Assembly (NCBI GenBank): GCA_032622095.1
Contig: CP136067.1
Location: 41,395,549-41,459,548, forward strand
Source of the DNA: Siphonodentalium dalli
Taxonomy: Eukaryota > Mollusca > Scaphopoda > Gadilida > Siphonodentaliidae
Direction: 5' to 3'
DNA: 64,000 nucleotides
Made by a program: the position numbers and the translations under genes. Shown here in pieces: positions 1 to 15,900 of this stretch. The notes under the pieces are model-generated. The model made no database searches and was not told the origin of the DNA. It saw only the letters and a program-made list of their open reading frames with translations. Each line of letters opens with the position of its first letter. Position 1 is the first letter of the stretch.

Positions 1-69
1 TGACTGTAAAATGCTGATTAAAATAAAAATTCACAAATTAAAAGATAGTCCTAAAACCCAAGACTGTCT

Positions 70-725
70 GAGAAGACTGGGACTCTGAAGACTACAACAG
101 TCAGTACTTGTCAAAATGACTTAAGACAAGAAGTTCTAAACAGGGACATAGCTGGAGGATCTTCGTTGAGCAGGGTTCTTCACCTTGAAATTTCAGTGGT
201 GTGTATCCTATGTTATGGGGCCACAAATTTTAACTGTATGGGGGATATTACCTTGGAAATTTCCAAAAGTTGGAGAGCTTGGAGTACCAGTTGTAAAATT
301 CAAACCTAATAGGGATGTGCAAAATGAACTAAGGACTGTGGTCTGGTTGTCTTGTTTAACAAGACAGTCAATGACAGTGGGTCGCTCACCAGACTGCAAA
401 GACTGAGAAGACTGGGACTCTTAAGACTACAACATTCAGTACTTGTCAAAATGACTTAAGACAAGTAGTTCTAAACAGGGACATAGCTGGAAGATCTTCG
501 TTGAGCAGGGATCTTCACCTTGAAATTTCAGTGGTTTGCATATCATGTTATGGGGGATGTCAGGTTGGCCCCAAACTTGATGGGGGATGTCATGTCGGAA
601 ATTTCCAAAAGTTGGAGAGATTGGAGTACCAGTTGTAAAATTCCAACATAAGAGGGATGTGCAAAAGGAATTATGTGAACTTAGGACTGTGGTCTGGTTG
701 TCTTGTTTAAAAAGGGTATGGGGTA
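70..725. repeat. Two-copy tandem duplication, unit about 335 bp
   Basis: GAGAAGACTGGGACTC starts at 70 and again at 405. Downstream blocks CAAAATGACTTAAGACAAG, GATCTTCGTTGAGCAGGG and GTGGTCTGGTTGTCTTGTTT repeat in the same order. The copies differ by substitutions and by an insertion in the second. The region lies in PSMD2 intron 11, and the duplicated segment has no recognised coding content. Confidence 0.8.
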
Positions 726-787
726 GATACAATAGACTGATAAGGCGTTTACTGTCATATAAGGCATAAACATTGTCCGATACCTAC

Positions 788-915
788 CCAATAATAGCAC
801 CGACCCTCATGATCGCTGTGTTATGCATGATGTAGTCAGATAGCAAGGCGAGAGCTGGATCACATTCATTTCTCACTCCAGAGTTAACTATACCACAGGC
901 AAGCAACGCGCCAGC
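788..915 (-). CDS. PSMD2: PSMD2 exon 11 (last exon in the window)
   Basis: This 128-base exon encodes [20 protein letters not shown], then [12 protein letters not shown] and MRVGAIIG. It is a classical PC repeat matching human [20 protein letters not shown] and LALLSDYVLHN. The donor is GTAGGT. The following exon (human GLGLAYAGSNRED region) is not between 1 and 787 and should lie to the left of the window. Confidence 0.94.
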
Positions 916-3900
916 CTGAAATTGAATTTATTCATGGATACAAATTTCATTCATGCTCAACAAGAGCTAGGCTTCTGTCTGTCAATAAATACTGCATATA
1001 CATAAGTGAAGGGATGAAACAATTCAGGGAAACATTTAAATCAGTAGCAGTAATTGATCATCAATGGATTTTGTATTACCTAACCATACTAATGCGTCTT
1101 CTTCGCAATAGACTGTCTATCGATAAAGCAAAGAAATCAGAACAGGCCTTAAAATCCACAAATTTTGCGAGAATCAAACATAGCGTTTCTACAGGGAATC
1201 AGGACTTTTTTTGAGAATCAAAATGAGAATCATGATTCTGATTTTCGTCGGATTTTAAGGCCTGCAGAAGCTACAAGAAATACAGTAAACTAGAATGAGC
1301 ATACAGCTCATTTTCATCATAAATATAACGGATGTGAATCATTGAATTTCAATGAGTGGCAGATGGGGAGTAACTCTTTATGATGATTTTGAGAACTTTT
1401 GTCAATCTCCATGCGTAGTACTGAAATCTGCCATTTAAATTGTATAATTTTGAACTTCTTGACCAATGGTAGTATATGGAAAGGTGAGGTTTGCCAATTA
1501 GTTTGAATGTAATTTCCTTCTGATGTGAAACTGGAGTCCTGTTGGGTTTACGTCATTCTTACAGAGATTGGGCTGTCTATATATAGATAATTTGCAACAG
1601 TTGTCTGTATGTTAGCATTTGTTAGTAATGCGAAGTTTCATAGTGCAAGAGCAGTGCTGTATGTAATCTGTAATCTATAGAAATAATGGGAATGCACCTG
1701 ATGGAAGAGATTCGATAAAATTTTAATCAGGGCAGCCAATTTCGAATTGAATCGAATTAGATAAAAGATTCCAAATCGCATTGAATCAAATCGAAGGGGC
1801 TTACTAAATTTCTGCAAATTTTCTTACGAACCTTAATGTAGTCATCTGATGAATAGAGATACTTGTCAATCTGTGAAAGACCTCCGTCAACATCCCACAG
1901 TAATATTAGACCAAGTGAGGCTGTGGCACTAAGCATACCTGTAATATTAGAATGTTTAGTTAAACGGTGAGAGGTATCTCAAAACATAATATGTTTTACC
2001 CAAACTATGTATCTCCTATTATAAGTATCTTGGACACTTCATGCTTCGCAAAAGAGTTTACGTTAAAAATCGGGCCGCGATTTCTTGTTAATCCCGTTAT
2101 GTAACGTAAATATCTATAGGTCAAGAAATGGTATAAAATACCTATGGTACGTTTATTCCAAGGACTTGTCAACCAGAAATGACCTGTTTCATTTCTATAA
2201 AAGCTCTCGCAAGTAAGTCAAGCTTTATTTTTATCTCTGTGCTCTGCACCGAAGATACGTCGCTTAGTTTACTCAGTTTTCAATGTTCAATACTTGATCA
2301 ATACCAAAAATAATGTCTGATAGCAATTGTTTACTGTGTGGTTTTAACAAACCTGGATTTGACGACCACACACTGGGTGCACAACAGACAGGGTCCGCGC
2401 TGGCCCAAAATTTATTTTTGCCAAACATTTTGCCAAATGAAAATAATTTTTGACAAATGCTGTTATGAGTTGCCAAATGCTATCAGTTTATACAACATTG
2501 TTTCTTTTATTTTGATTATTTCAACAATCGCTGCTTGAGCAACCTTTGATATCGATAGGAATGCAGTTAGTTATTAACAATTCTCGCCTCTATACTTGGG
2601 TTTATCATAGCACAATAAACCAACAACATAACAATGCAGTTGTAGAAGGGTTTCTTCATCAGAAAGGCATATCGAAACAAAGAGGATTAGCTATGTAAAC
2701 ACCACAACCAGACACACTAGCAATCCCTCCACCCGTCGATACTAATGATATCAGATTAATTGCATCTTGACTGGTGTTAACTTTTCATAAACTTATACAT
2801 GTGTAAATCACCACTAATACCATTAATAATGAGAGTTTCCTGAAATGAGTGGTATTGATTGACAAAAATTAATAAACTTTCTTGCGGAATCAAAAGTGAC
2901 TTGCCAAAATTTTTGCCAAATGAAAATATTTTTTGCCAAATGTGAATTATTTTTGCCATTGGCAAATTTGGCAAGTGGCAGCGCGAACCCTGACAACAGA
3001 TAACACTTGTCATGCACGCTCAAGCTAGCTGCCTTCCTTCTGGAATAACATTGACTGATATGGGAGACTCGCATATATAAGAGAATACATTGGCACATGG
3101 TTTTCGCAAAATTTCAGGAAGCTCCAGTCATGGAAGGGTTAATCGCTGCAACAGTTTTATTTGCATACCAATGATTTCAACACATGCAATCTAATTATTG
3201 GAGAGCTATCAATAATTAATATTTGAACAACGTTTAGGCCAAAACAAAAAAGTTTGGGATTCTCAGGCATAGCCTCATTGAAAAAAATCTGCCATGTTTA
3301 TGATTGTTATTTGAAGTGTTATTTTCTATCATCAATTGCGGTACATATACAGCCTATAATTAGTCAGGGGAATAAGTCAATCAAGACTTTCTACAATAGT
3401 TTGGAAGATTACTTTTTCTTTTGTTTCGACTGTATTTACGTTCCGTATTTTTATATGAATCTGATATGTAGTTCTGCGTGTTGTTAAAAATGATAGTGCC
3501 AATGTTAAAATGATATCAATATATATATCATTCTAGGTAACTTAATCCCTATATGATGTGCGCATATTACATTGTCATAATTTGTCATTCGTTACATCAG
3601 ATTAAATTAGTTTATATCCATTACACAGTTCTCCCTATATTTTTCTCGACCTGGGAAGGTATAATAATAACCCATGCTTACTAGGTGCCAGTCTATGGTC
3701 AGAAAAAAATAAAAAATAAAAATAAAACCCTCGCTCCCTCATTGATATAAAAAAAACTGCCTGAGAATCAAATATTTTTGTTTGTTTGGCCTTATCTATT
3801 TCTTCATGTTCTTCTCAGTGGTACTGTTTCCAGACTTGTGTATATTTTTTGCACATTTACCCGTTACGAAGGACTTTAAGATATGCACTAACCATGGTCT

Positions 3901-6900
3901 TTATTTTTATACAGCCATTTGTTGCCATCTTCCATCAGCAGTTTGTCTTGCCCGAAAGCTGTGTTCAGAAGACCATTGACGAATGAAGCAGCAAGGTTAT
4001 TTCTGGCAGAATCCACATTGGTTGCTCCAATTGACGTCCCTGTGGAGATTTGACAAGGTATAGTAATGCCCTAAGTAATCGACTCCTTAACCACAGCAGA
4101 ATTATGGGTAACATTTCAGGATTTAGTTGGAAATATGGCTTGTTGCCATTCATAGGAAAGCTCTGAACGATGGATCCAATGTGGACATGGGACAATGAAC
4201 GCGTTAAAAATTTGGTGAACTTTTATCGCAGTCAAAACCCAATGATCACACTGAGAATGTATGATAAAAGGTCTCTGACCTCATGTCCCCCCAAAAAGGT
4301 GGATTTTTTGGAGAATTTTATTTGGAAACAAGAGCATAGTTAGCACATGGCAAAATAAGCCCATGGTAATTCCAACAAAGAGCCACAACTGGTGAAAGTT
4401 GGCAGGTGGGACCCCAAATTAGAAATCCAAAATGGCTGCTGGCGGTTATGTTTTTTAACAAATTTCAGAAAATAAAATGATGGCTCCCATCTAGAGGTCA
4501 CCCCGAAGATCCATATGAAGTTTGGTGATGATCGGATGAGGGATACAGCCTGTAGGGTGAGCCAAAGGAAATTGTTGATGGATGCATGGATGGCTAGACG
4601 CTCACACGGACGACGGATGCCAACCCACGGCAATATCTCAAACTTTAGAAAGTAAAGATGAGCTAAAAAATCAGTTCACTTGATAAAATGCTCGGTAATT
4701 CCAACTGTCACAGTTAAAATGCATTGTCTAAGACATGTGCGTATTAGCATATATCTTGCCAAATCACATTGATTTTCAGCTCATTAACTCGTGGAATAAC
4801 CGATAACTAAATGTAGCAGAATAGTCTGGCCATAATTGTAAAAAAAATACCTGAAAATGAGGTATGGCTAACACTTTCTTTACTGAATGGATTCTTCCAT
4901 TCAGTTATAAAATTATAAAATGGAACGTCTATTATTCATTTGAAGCAGGTAATAAAAGCAGATGACAGACAGCAAAACAGATAATACAAGATCAGAATGA
5001 TTCATAATCATTGGTGGGAGACGTTCAGACCTATGGTCGTTAGGTGAACTTATTGTCGGAACTTTTCCCTGAAATACGAGTCAATGAGAATTTAGTAAAG
5101 AAAGGGTTTACACAGTGTTATATAACCATTTCACAGTGGGAGTTGAGTTGGTGCAGCATTAAAGATCCTACGCCAGTGCATTCTCTTATATATGCAAGTC
5201 TCCCATAGGGAGCCTCGCATATATAAGACAATTTACTGGCTTACAAGATCAAGGTAAATATTGTTATGCCAATGCATTCTCTTATATATGTGAGGCGCCC
5301 TATGGGCGACTTGCATATATAAGAGAATGCATTGGCACAGGGTTTTTTAGCAAAATTTCAGGAAGATCCAGCCATGAAAGGGATTTACTCACTGTTAGGT
5401 TCCAGGTGAGTTTTATAAATGTCTTCTGGAATTTTGGGCTCCATGATGTCCAACTGGAAAACAGAAAGCAAATAATTAGTTAACTCTAATATTTATTATT
5501 TAGTTTATAATAATAGTACAGATGATTTTTTATTTATTTTTTATTTTTTTTATTTTAATATCTTTATTTACATATTAACTTCAAGATACAAAAACATAGC
5601 CATGCGTTCACAAAGTATATTGACACATGTGTTAACATGATAATATCAATCAGAAATATAAAGAAGGGGTTGGGTGGGTGTGCTCATTTGTTTTCACGAT
5701 AAATTCGTATATATGGTATGCTCTTTTAACAGTTAACTTTAAATAGTGGACTATTTTCATGTGTTGCCTCTAATGACATGAATTAAAATAAATCAAGAAG
5801 TAAGTTGAAGTAAATAGTATTGTACGGTTAGATAGATAGATAGATAAATGTATTACTCTTATCACTGTATCATGTTCTTTTAGTATGCAAACAAAAATCT
5901 AGCGGGAGACATTGACTCATTCGTACACTATTCATATGATTACTACATTTCGTTCAATGCTATCATAACTGGATACCTGATGTGCTTTCTAACTAGCTGT
6001 ATGGTGCACCCCCCACCCCCCCCCCCCCCACCCCCCCTCCTCCGAAGACTTAACTTCACCTCCACTAATTTTGTTTTCCTTATTATATCCCTCAACTTTT
6101 AAAGTGATGTGAAACGTAAACTGAATTCCCAGATTTGTTTATTATTGGTGAACCTGGATAATTTCGGAGGTGTGCCAATCGTCTTTTGCACACTGTGAAT
6201 ACGTACTCATTCTCTCCTAAATTTGCAAAAATTCCATATATATATAAATATATATACAGAGTGTGAAAACTTTGTTAGTTGCCAAATAATTGTCGACATT
6301 TTACTTAGAAAACTTGAATGCAAAAACTATGATAGGCCCCCTATTATTTTTTATTTTTTTTCTCTTTTTGTTGAATCTACTTTCGTTATCGACATGCCGG
6401 CCTTTGTTTTGGCTGTTCTCCCAATCGTGCGTGCCAGCCGATCGTCGTTATTCGGGTGGTTCCGATTTCCTCCGAATATAATTCCATGAGACTCCGCGCG
6501 CTGATTCGCTCCGAAAATGTGTTAGTATCTGAGAAGATTTCTTACTCTGATCGCAGTTTTCAACAATTTAATACAGGGCGAGTACCGCACTAATAATATG
6601 CCACATTGGGGTTTTCTTTTTAGTTTTTTATGACCTTTCTTGTGGTATATCGGGCACAGTTCTGTCTGACATCAAATATATGCCCACGGGAGTGAAGCTA
6701 ATGACTTTAAGCGATGTCAACATGAAAATAAAAGTGGCCATGTGGATAACATACAAGATGGCATCCATCATGGCCACTGTTTTTCAGACTAGGCACTCAT
6801 GAGTCAGTTTGATGCAAATTATAGCAACAAGTGCACGGTGGTGCTGTATCGGTCACATTCGGTTGTAATCAAATTATCACAATGAATGAGCCGTCACAAA

Positions 6901-9900
6901 AAGGACAGGACAAATTTGCATTTGGAACAGAAACTTAAACTTATAATAGAACTCCTGCCAACAAGAGCTCAGCATCAAGTATGGGGTTGGCAAATCTACC
7001 ATCAGTGACATTATCAAAAACCGCGAATCACTGTAAACTTGATCATATTCATAAGTGATGTCTTATAGTCTATACATGTGTAATGTATATTTATACCATG
7101 TTTTATCTATTGTTATTCATAAATGATCGTAGTTTATTCAATAAAGTTTAATTAATTAATATTAATGAACTGTTTGAGTCTCGATCACTCTTGGTGACAG
7201 CTGCAGTATAATCCGATGCAGTCTCTTTGAAAAACCGATGAAACTCCTATTGTATGCATGTTGCTCGACGTCTCTAATAAAAGTAGTTTCTGTATTGAAT
7301 GGATTCCCTTCAATTCTATTTCTAACAGAAGTAAATGAAGTGAAGCTTCCCGCAGTATCTTTCCCTTGCAGAAATAATGGAAAAATTTTCCTTTTTCAGA
7401 AATTAGATAAGTTTTCACCTTCAGAAAGAGAGATGTAACATTTTTATAGCAAACAACTTTCCCAGCACATTTCGTTTCGTTCTGCTGCCAGAACACTCCG
7501 CGATTAGAAATTAAAATTACTTCGGATTTTCACACTGATGACCGTGACATTTAATCTTCAAATGATAAATCTATTTCCGATTTCGTTCAGGATTTTGACA
7601 GGGTATCACTTCTCTGTGTGCCAATGAACCTTAGTAATTCACAAGTTATTAAATTTCACACCTTTTACTGTACAATCTACTTTATAGGTTCTCTTGTGTT
7701 TTTCTGCCATTTGAAAGCCAAATTTCGTTGGTTTTCTATGAAAGTCCACAACACAATTTGTTTTGCATCCATGATAAAAATGATCAACGCGGGCCAAAAA
7801 ATAAATGCGGCGGTGTATGAGAAACAAATATTTAATTTGGTCTAACTTGCATGTCTTTGAGGATCGGAAAGATCAGATGATTTTATGTTGAGTTTATTCC
7901 CATATCGGTTATTTTCCGATTTGATTGCTAGAACCACTGTTTTCTTATTATTGATACCAAAACCAGTATGAATGCATGTATTGTGAATTTTGAAATTTAT
8001 GACTGATTGTCAGTTTATCATTCAAAACTAGGCAGTTACCTTAATAATCTCATCTACTTAATTCCTAGTCACATTTGGGATGATGGTTGGCGGCAATCTA
8101 GATAAATCCCAACAATTAGATCTATACATATCATTAGGCTACCAAGATAGATCACAAACAGGCATAAATAGATCAAACTAATCTCACATGGCTTAGGTGA
8201 CAGGAAGCATTAGAATGTACTTATCACCCAAATACAGTGAACTGTCAGTGACAGGTGAACATTTTGAGCTCTGATACAAGAGCCTATGAATATGTATTTC
8301 ACAGTAAACTTCACTCTGACTTCTTGCTGCAATTTTTAAATATCTATTAGAAAACAAATAGATTGTATACCTCTCTGGCCAAAGCTAGGAAGTTGCTGTT
8401 GAGTTGTGTGTTTGACTGAATTTCTGTAAGCTCATCAAACTCTTCCATGTCGTCAGGCAACTCGAGGTAAACCTGTTGACGGCCAAGCATAAACGACAAC
8501 TGTTTTTGATTTAATCTGTGAATACAAAATTAAAGCTCAAGTTGGCAAGCAGTTAATTTTTTGCTGAGCTATGACTGGAATGATTAAGAAGAAGGAAAGT
8601 AAACTAGAGGTCACCCCGAAGATCCATATGAAGTTAAGTGATGATTGGATGAAGTATGTTAGTCTGGTCGTTGAGACTCGATTTTGAGGTGAACCTAGAA
8701 CAAATTGTTTACAAGCTGTTTTCGGTGTAATTCGACGCGGAAAAGCATCAGGAACAACATATCCAAAATCCGCAAAAATCCGCGTTGGGGAAACTTTGTT
8801 ATCCACGATGGCGTCCAACATGGTTGTCTATACTACATCAGTTCTCGATAAAAGTCATTATACGATATATAGTGGCATCAGAATTATGCCGTTATATCAG
8901 TTTGTGTTAAATTAGAATGCGGGGCGAGTAGAGTGACACGGACAGAAAATTATACAATCGTGGCCATGAAATGGCTGTCAAAATGGCCGCAACTCCAAAC
9001 CATACCACGTAGATAGCAACATATTGGGTAACTACATAAGAGTGAAATACGTATTGGCAATATACAAGTCGGTTGTTAAATATCTTTAAAGGTACACACA
9101 TCATTAAAACAGATCAATCTGAAGGATCATCAGTCACTGCACAGCAAGTCAACCCCCAATGATTTACGTCTTTTACGTTTGGGTGTTCTGCTTATCCAAC
9201 ATCCAACTGTTGGGCAAAACAAAAATAGCTCGTGCATGCAACACACGAACTAATGTTTCGCCTCACAGTGCATGGTAGTTTCATTCGGCATGGTGATTAA
9301 ATATTGAATGCAACGCCGAAATTTAAGAGCATACTCTAGAGGTATAAATACTAGTTATATTTCCGGAATTGTCAACACTCCCGGTGATAATAAACGATAC
9401 ACGTATATCGCAATGGTTATTATACTGTAAAGAAACACTCATATCTTCAATCGATTAGCACCGAATCTCACCAGGTCAAAGAGACTGTACATAGTACATT
9501 GTATGTAAGACTAATTTTCATTCTGCTACCAACCCGGTTTCTTAGTAGACAATTTTGTTAAAATTACTTCAGTGGCCACTTTACAACTAGAATAAGCTAC
9601 AGCGCAATGCACACTATTAGTTTTCAGTATATTTTTGTTTGAAAATATATTACCATTACCACCCACGTAATCGTGCTAAATATCAGGTGATCATCGTTTA
9701 AGATGTTATTCCAACGTTGAAAATTCACCCAATATTGTTAGTTGTGGTTCTGTGTGCAACAGACATGTGTAACATTATGGAAAATGGGTAAACGCGGTGA
9801 TGCGGTTGAAGACAACGTAGTAAGTTTCGCGTAGATGTGGCCTTGGTGAATTCAACCAAATATAATTTCCAGGTATAAACACAGTCTCGGTCACAGATTA

Positions 9901-12900
9901 TGTAGGCAATTTTGGTCAAGGTTTGAATTTATTGAAGACAGTCAATGGTACTCATTGGTGATTTAATCAATTTAGTTCATGGCACACCATCACGCATTCT
10001 TGTGATAAAAGCGAAATATTCGTGTTTTATCACTTGATCTGAGGCAACTATAACTACTATTTTGAGAAACGTACAATAGGATCTACACATTCTCCCCAGT
10101 ACAATATGAACATAATTCATACCGTTTTATAGCAATTAATTTTTAAAGGTTTTATACCGTAGATATAAAAATAAATGGTGATCGGTCTCATTCGTGAGAC
10201 TGCTCTGAATACATACATTTCTGCTACTAGAGAAAGGCCGCATAGTCAATACATCCCTACTAAATCCCGTTTAGCTGTTTAATTACACATATATCACACG
10301 ATTCAAGATTAGCGGTACAGATAAAACTGCATCATTTTTCCGTTTCTGGACACCCAAAAGTCCAGATTTAACCGTTCCACAAGACCATGATTTCGCTTGC
10401 TCTCTCGTCAGATACATCAGAGAGAATTCGTACATCTCTAATCAAAAGTTTCTCTTATATTTGTAGTCATTCTTCCTCGCAATATTCGAGCGTTTGTTCA
10501 CTCGTATAGGACTAGCTATTCAATTTTGCACTAAATGTAAATTTCATTCGATTTTGTCCATTTTGGTGGCCATTTTGGGAAAAATATTCTACATATATGG
10601 TTTACGACTAAGCAATGTTTGTGTATATTTCAATTTATTACGAATTTGGCATTAATTGGAGCACCTGCCGCAGAATTCAGTATTTTCCGATAACAACAGA
10701 CATTATGGACGCCATCTTCAATAGAGAATTTTCCCCAAAGCGGATTTTAGATATGTTGTTCCCTACATTCTGCCCGACAATATGATACCAAAAACAGCTT
10801 GTAAACAATTTGTTCTAGGTCCAATGCTTCAACGACCAGACTATGTGGTCTGCAGGGTGTGCCAAAGAATTTAGTCATACAAAGAGTAAATTTCAAGATG
10901 GCTGCTGGTGGCCATGTTTTTCAACGAATTTCAGTCAAAATAGGAGGCTCCAATCTAGAAGTCAAATTTGATAACTCTCATCTAGAGGCGATTCTAAACA
11001 TGCCTGTAAATTTTCAAATCAATTCTGCAGGGTGTGCCGATGGATTCAAATTTGAAATCCAAGATGGCTGCTGGCGACCATGTTTTTCATGAAAATTCGG
11101 AAAAATTTGACATCTCCCATCTAGGTCACCCTGAAGCTACATATGAAGTTTGGTGAAGATCGGATGAGGGATGCGGCCTTTAGGGCGTGCCGACTATGAG
11201 CTATCTCATACTTTTCCATCTAATTGAATAGGAGCCGGCAATCAACGTGTTAAAACTTCCTCATTTGAAAGTCAATATCTGGCCATGAAACCTCATATTA
11301 GTGGACTTATGAGTCTGATCTAATAAAAAAATCTTTAACCTCTTTGCTGCTAAATCATGTTATGACTTCGTGTGCTGGGCTGTTGATGTTATTGCCATTT
11401 TCCAGTGGGAAAATCACAAGGAACACTGACTCAGTTGAAAGGCTATTATCGTTTGTAATCAGGGAACATCATACACTGTTTGAAACTTTGAGATACAATT
11501 ATTCCACAATTATTCCAATGTACCAATCTCTGAGTTCCAGTTATGTATAATGGCCTACTGCTAGTTTGCTGAAGTAGGTCCATAGTTGACTGCCGACTCC
11601 CTTTCAATTACATGCGAAAAGTACGAGATAGCTCTAAGTTAATACGTTTGAATTTTTCTCAGCCTAGTAAAATTTCCTATGATCACTCAGTAATGATGTG
11701 TATCCATGCTTCAGTTGCCCAAAAGTGGTATAATAAATGGAGTTCCCAATTATGAGCTTTTTGATCGTTTTTGACAAATTAGACAACATTTCCCAAGCCC
11801 AGGTCTCAAGATATGGTGCCGGACAACTATCATCCAACACATTATTTGAAAGACAATAGAAATATTTTGTATCAGGAGTGAAAAATATTTAAATTTCACT
11901 TTTACAGCTTTTACAGCTGGCTTTTACATGAACTATTTTTTGAACCTGTTAGTCACATTGTTATCTACTAGAGACCTCATCTGTTACCTTCAAAGCATAC
12001 CTGGTTTCCCCATTGGGAGTGCTTTCAAAAGAGTGGCCCAGAACGTTATATCCATTTTCCATTTTAGAGTTATCTTTTGTGTTTAGCTAGAAATAACTGT
12101 CTTTTTTTTGTCTGTCCAACTGAGTATATTGGCCATGGGTCATAGCAGCGGAGAGGTTAAGAAGAATGATGATGATATACTCACAAATCTTTACATGAGA
12201 GGAACACGTCCTTGATGAGATCATTATCATTCAGTTGCAATGCGAATCTCAGTGCAAGTGGGTACTGGTCAAATTTTCTGTACAATTCAAGCGATGTCTT
12301 CACTAGAGTGGTGTTCTCTGGGTCTGGTACATACGGAACACAACTGTGAACAAATAGCAGATCAAGTAATTATAGAATTGGTTAACCCTTTACCCAACAG
12401 AACGGCCCTGTGACAATGCATTCTCTTATATATGCGAGTCGACCATAGGTCGCCTCGCATATATAAGAGAATGCATTGGCCCAGGGCATAACTGTAACCA
12501 TCACAATGTGGTCAAGGAGCCGGTTCCATTGATATCCATATTTGTATGGTTCTATTGAGACAGACCGAAGATATTTTAGGCTGTTGAAGCTTTATTTGGC
12601 CGGTTTTGGCCGGTTTGTTGGGTAAAGGGTTATACATATAGCCAAGTGGCCTTTTACAGTAATGCCCTAAATAATTGACTCCTTAACCACAGAGTTTTCC
12701 GATGAATGGCAACAAGCCATATTTCCGATTAATTCCTGAAAAATTACCCATAATTCTGCTGTGGTGAAGGAGTCGATTATTGTAGTCAGTAGACATCCCT
12801 CCAAAAATATTACATTGGCAAAAATATCAGAAGCACCATGGGGCAATAATTCTGGGCTATTTATCAAAGTGCAGACCCTGCCCTTTACGCCAAACATTCA

Positions 12901-15900
12901 ACGTGCAGGGTCGATGTGTTCCATTTAGAATATAGAGTACACTTTATTTAGTTTTTACTGAAACGCTCCGGATTCTGAACGAGCACACCCGGCTCTGCGC
13001 ATTGCACGCTAGCTCCAACCTGCAGACACAGATGAACTGAGGAAGTGATCAAACCCGACATCGCTAGAACACATGTTTTGGAGTCCTCTGGTTACGTTGC
13101 TGCAGTTAGGTTACGAAAAATGACTGCCGATAATTTAATCATACCCACTGATTCTATCTTCATGTCGTAAAATATATATATCACTCCATTTTTTTCAAAG
13201 CATCTTATCTATGTTTATTATAATTTAGCTTGATATTTAGAACTAAAACATTGCGCATTTATTCTATTCCTTCATTGCTTCCATACCTGCTAATCGTCAT
13301 CTGCTGAGTGTTATATTGAGGCACGTTATGCATCCGAACTATCCGCCGAGTCTTGAATAGTGAATCGTTTAACTTCAAAGGGTGCGTTTCCGTATACTGG
13401 GAACAACGCAAGGCCTTCACCACCAGTGATCTATAACCTGGCAATTAATTTTTATCTAATAAATTTTCTAAGTTATAAAGGTTTCCACAACATTGAAAAC
13501 ATTGACTGCATTTTCTCCTCGGCGGATACAGGACCCGTTCCCCAAAACCTGGCGGAAAGCCTGTATATATGCGAGGCTCCCTATGCACCAGCACAGCGCC
13601 CGTCATGAAAGGGTTAAATACTTTATATGAATGTTTAGTATGGCAAGTGAACAGTCTGAACTTTTGAGAGAAATTTATAACTTCTTTTTCCATTTTGCAT
13701 CAAAGATAAACAATTTAGCTTCTCAAATTTTGCCGAAATGTCTTTAAATTTGTTAACCATGGATTTAGAGAAATAAATACATACAACATGACGAGATAAT
13801 GTTAGTTGTAGTAATGACATAATTATACTGTCCTGTCATCGCCAAATGATTGCCGTCGATTGTAAAATCTAAGAACTTTTTTCAAAATTAAAATATGACA
13901 AAATCAGACCCAGAAATTTTGTGACAAATCACACCAGTGTTCGATATAAATAGAATATATAGCTATTGTTGTCGCTTGTACAATTTATGTCAGTGAGGGA
14001 AATTTGAGCATATTTTGGGTGACGCTCAAATCCAATAGATGTCAAATCCCCTGAGTGGACATAAACAGTATAAGCGACAACATAGGCTCACATATTTTAT
14101 TTATCCATCATGCAAAACGTGCCTTTTGTGGGAGAAACCAATCATTTTAATTACTTCGATGACACCCAAACATTTATGAGATTAAGCAAACTAATTAGTA
14201 TTCAAGACGTGGGCAAACTGGAGTGCAGCTTAGAACAAAATAATTAATTTTTATTTATATATATTCTAAACTGTCCTTGTTCTAATGGTTTATAAACGTT
14301 TTAGAGCGAAATCGCATATCCTTTTTACGCATATCGTATAAATTATGGTGAATTACGGATGAAAAAAATGTCCCAAAATCACAATGACATCATTTAGGAT
14401 GGTTGACATCCCTAGTTACCTGCACAATTGCATATATAACTACATCACCTACTTAACCCTTTACCCAACAGAACGGCCCTGTGCCAATGCATTCTCGTAT
14501 ATATGCGAGTCGACAATAGGTCGCCTCGCATATATAAGAGAATGCATTGGCTTAACACATTAAAAATTATAAAATTGTTAAAGAATGTAAGAAAAAATGG
14601 TAAAAAGTGTTTAAAAAAGTTTTTTTTTAGGCCAATGCATTCTCTTATATATGCGAGGCGACCTATGGTCGACTCGCATATATAAGAGAATGCATTGGCA
14701 CAGGGCATAACTGTAACTATCACAATGTGGTCAAGGAGCCGGTTCCAATGATATCCATATTTGTATGGTTCTATTGAGACAGACCGAAGATATTTTAGGC
14801 TGTTGAATCTTTATTTGTCCGGTTTTGGCCGGTTTGTTGGGTAAAGGGTTAATAAAGCTATGTTGACCTAATAAAGCTACCTTGGCACAAAAACGTAACT
14901 TTCTAGGCAGGCCTTTTTGTAGGCAATAGACGTAGTAAGCGGTGGATAAAATATGATAAATAATGCATCTCTTGTCGTTGACTAAGCCAAATTTGGGGGA
15001 CCACTATATTAGCAGTTAACCCAAGCCATGCATTATTTATATATTATAAGCCAGAAACCCGAATAGGCCTGAGAATATGGTGCCAGACATTAGCAGAATG
15101 AATAGAGAATTTTCTGAATGAATTTAGTGATGCAAAGCGGGCTAGCATCACTAAATTTATCCTCTGGGGGACCTCATTCTGCTTAGGCCTCATCTTCTCT
15201 GGAAAGTATCTTTACAATAAAATTATCATATTTTTTTAGTTTAGTTTCTCTATATCCCCAAATTGGCAGATGACACATTGCATAATCGAGGTGCCGATGG
15301 GTGCACATCATAATATTCACTATCTAGGAACTAAAATCTCCCATAGCAGATGAGACTATGCAGAATGAGGTCCCCACAGGATGAATTTAGTAAAACTAGC
15401 CCAATTTGCGAAGTAGAGTCACTAAATTCACCCTCTGGGGACCTCATTCTGCAAATGTCCAGCACCGTATTTTTAGGCCTGAACCCGAAGCCCCGCTCTT
15501 ACCTGGACAGATACAGGCAGACCCTCTGGTAGGCGGACTCATCGACGTATGATGTTACCAGATCGAGTCTCTCTATCTCCATGAGTAAATCACATGCCTC
15601 AGCCTCGGCATTATGCTGCATCTGATACGGTACTAACTCCTTAGTAATCTCCAGCAGTCTCTCCTTTAGTTTGTCATCTGTCGCGGCATCCTGCCATTCC
15701 TGGGAAACCTCACCTGACAGGTGTCTGCAAAGGTGACAGATACAGTAATGCCCTAAATAATCGACTCCTTAACCACAGCAAAATTATGGGTAATTTTTTC
15801 AGGATTTAGTCGGAAATATGTTGCCATTCATCGGAAAGCTCTCAGTGAGAATTTTCCGATGAATGGCAACATATTTCCGACTAAATCCTGAAAAATTACT

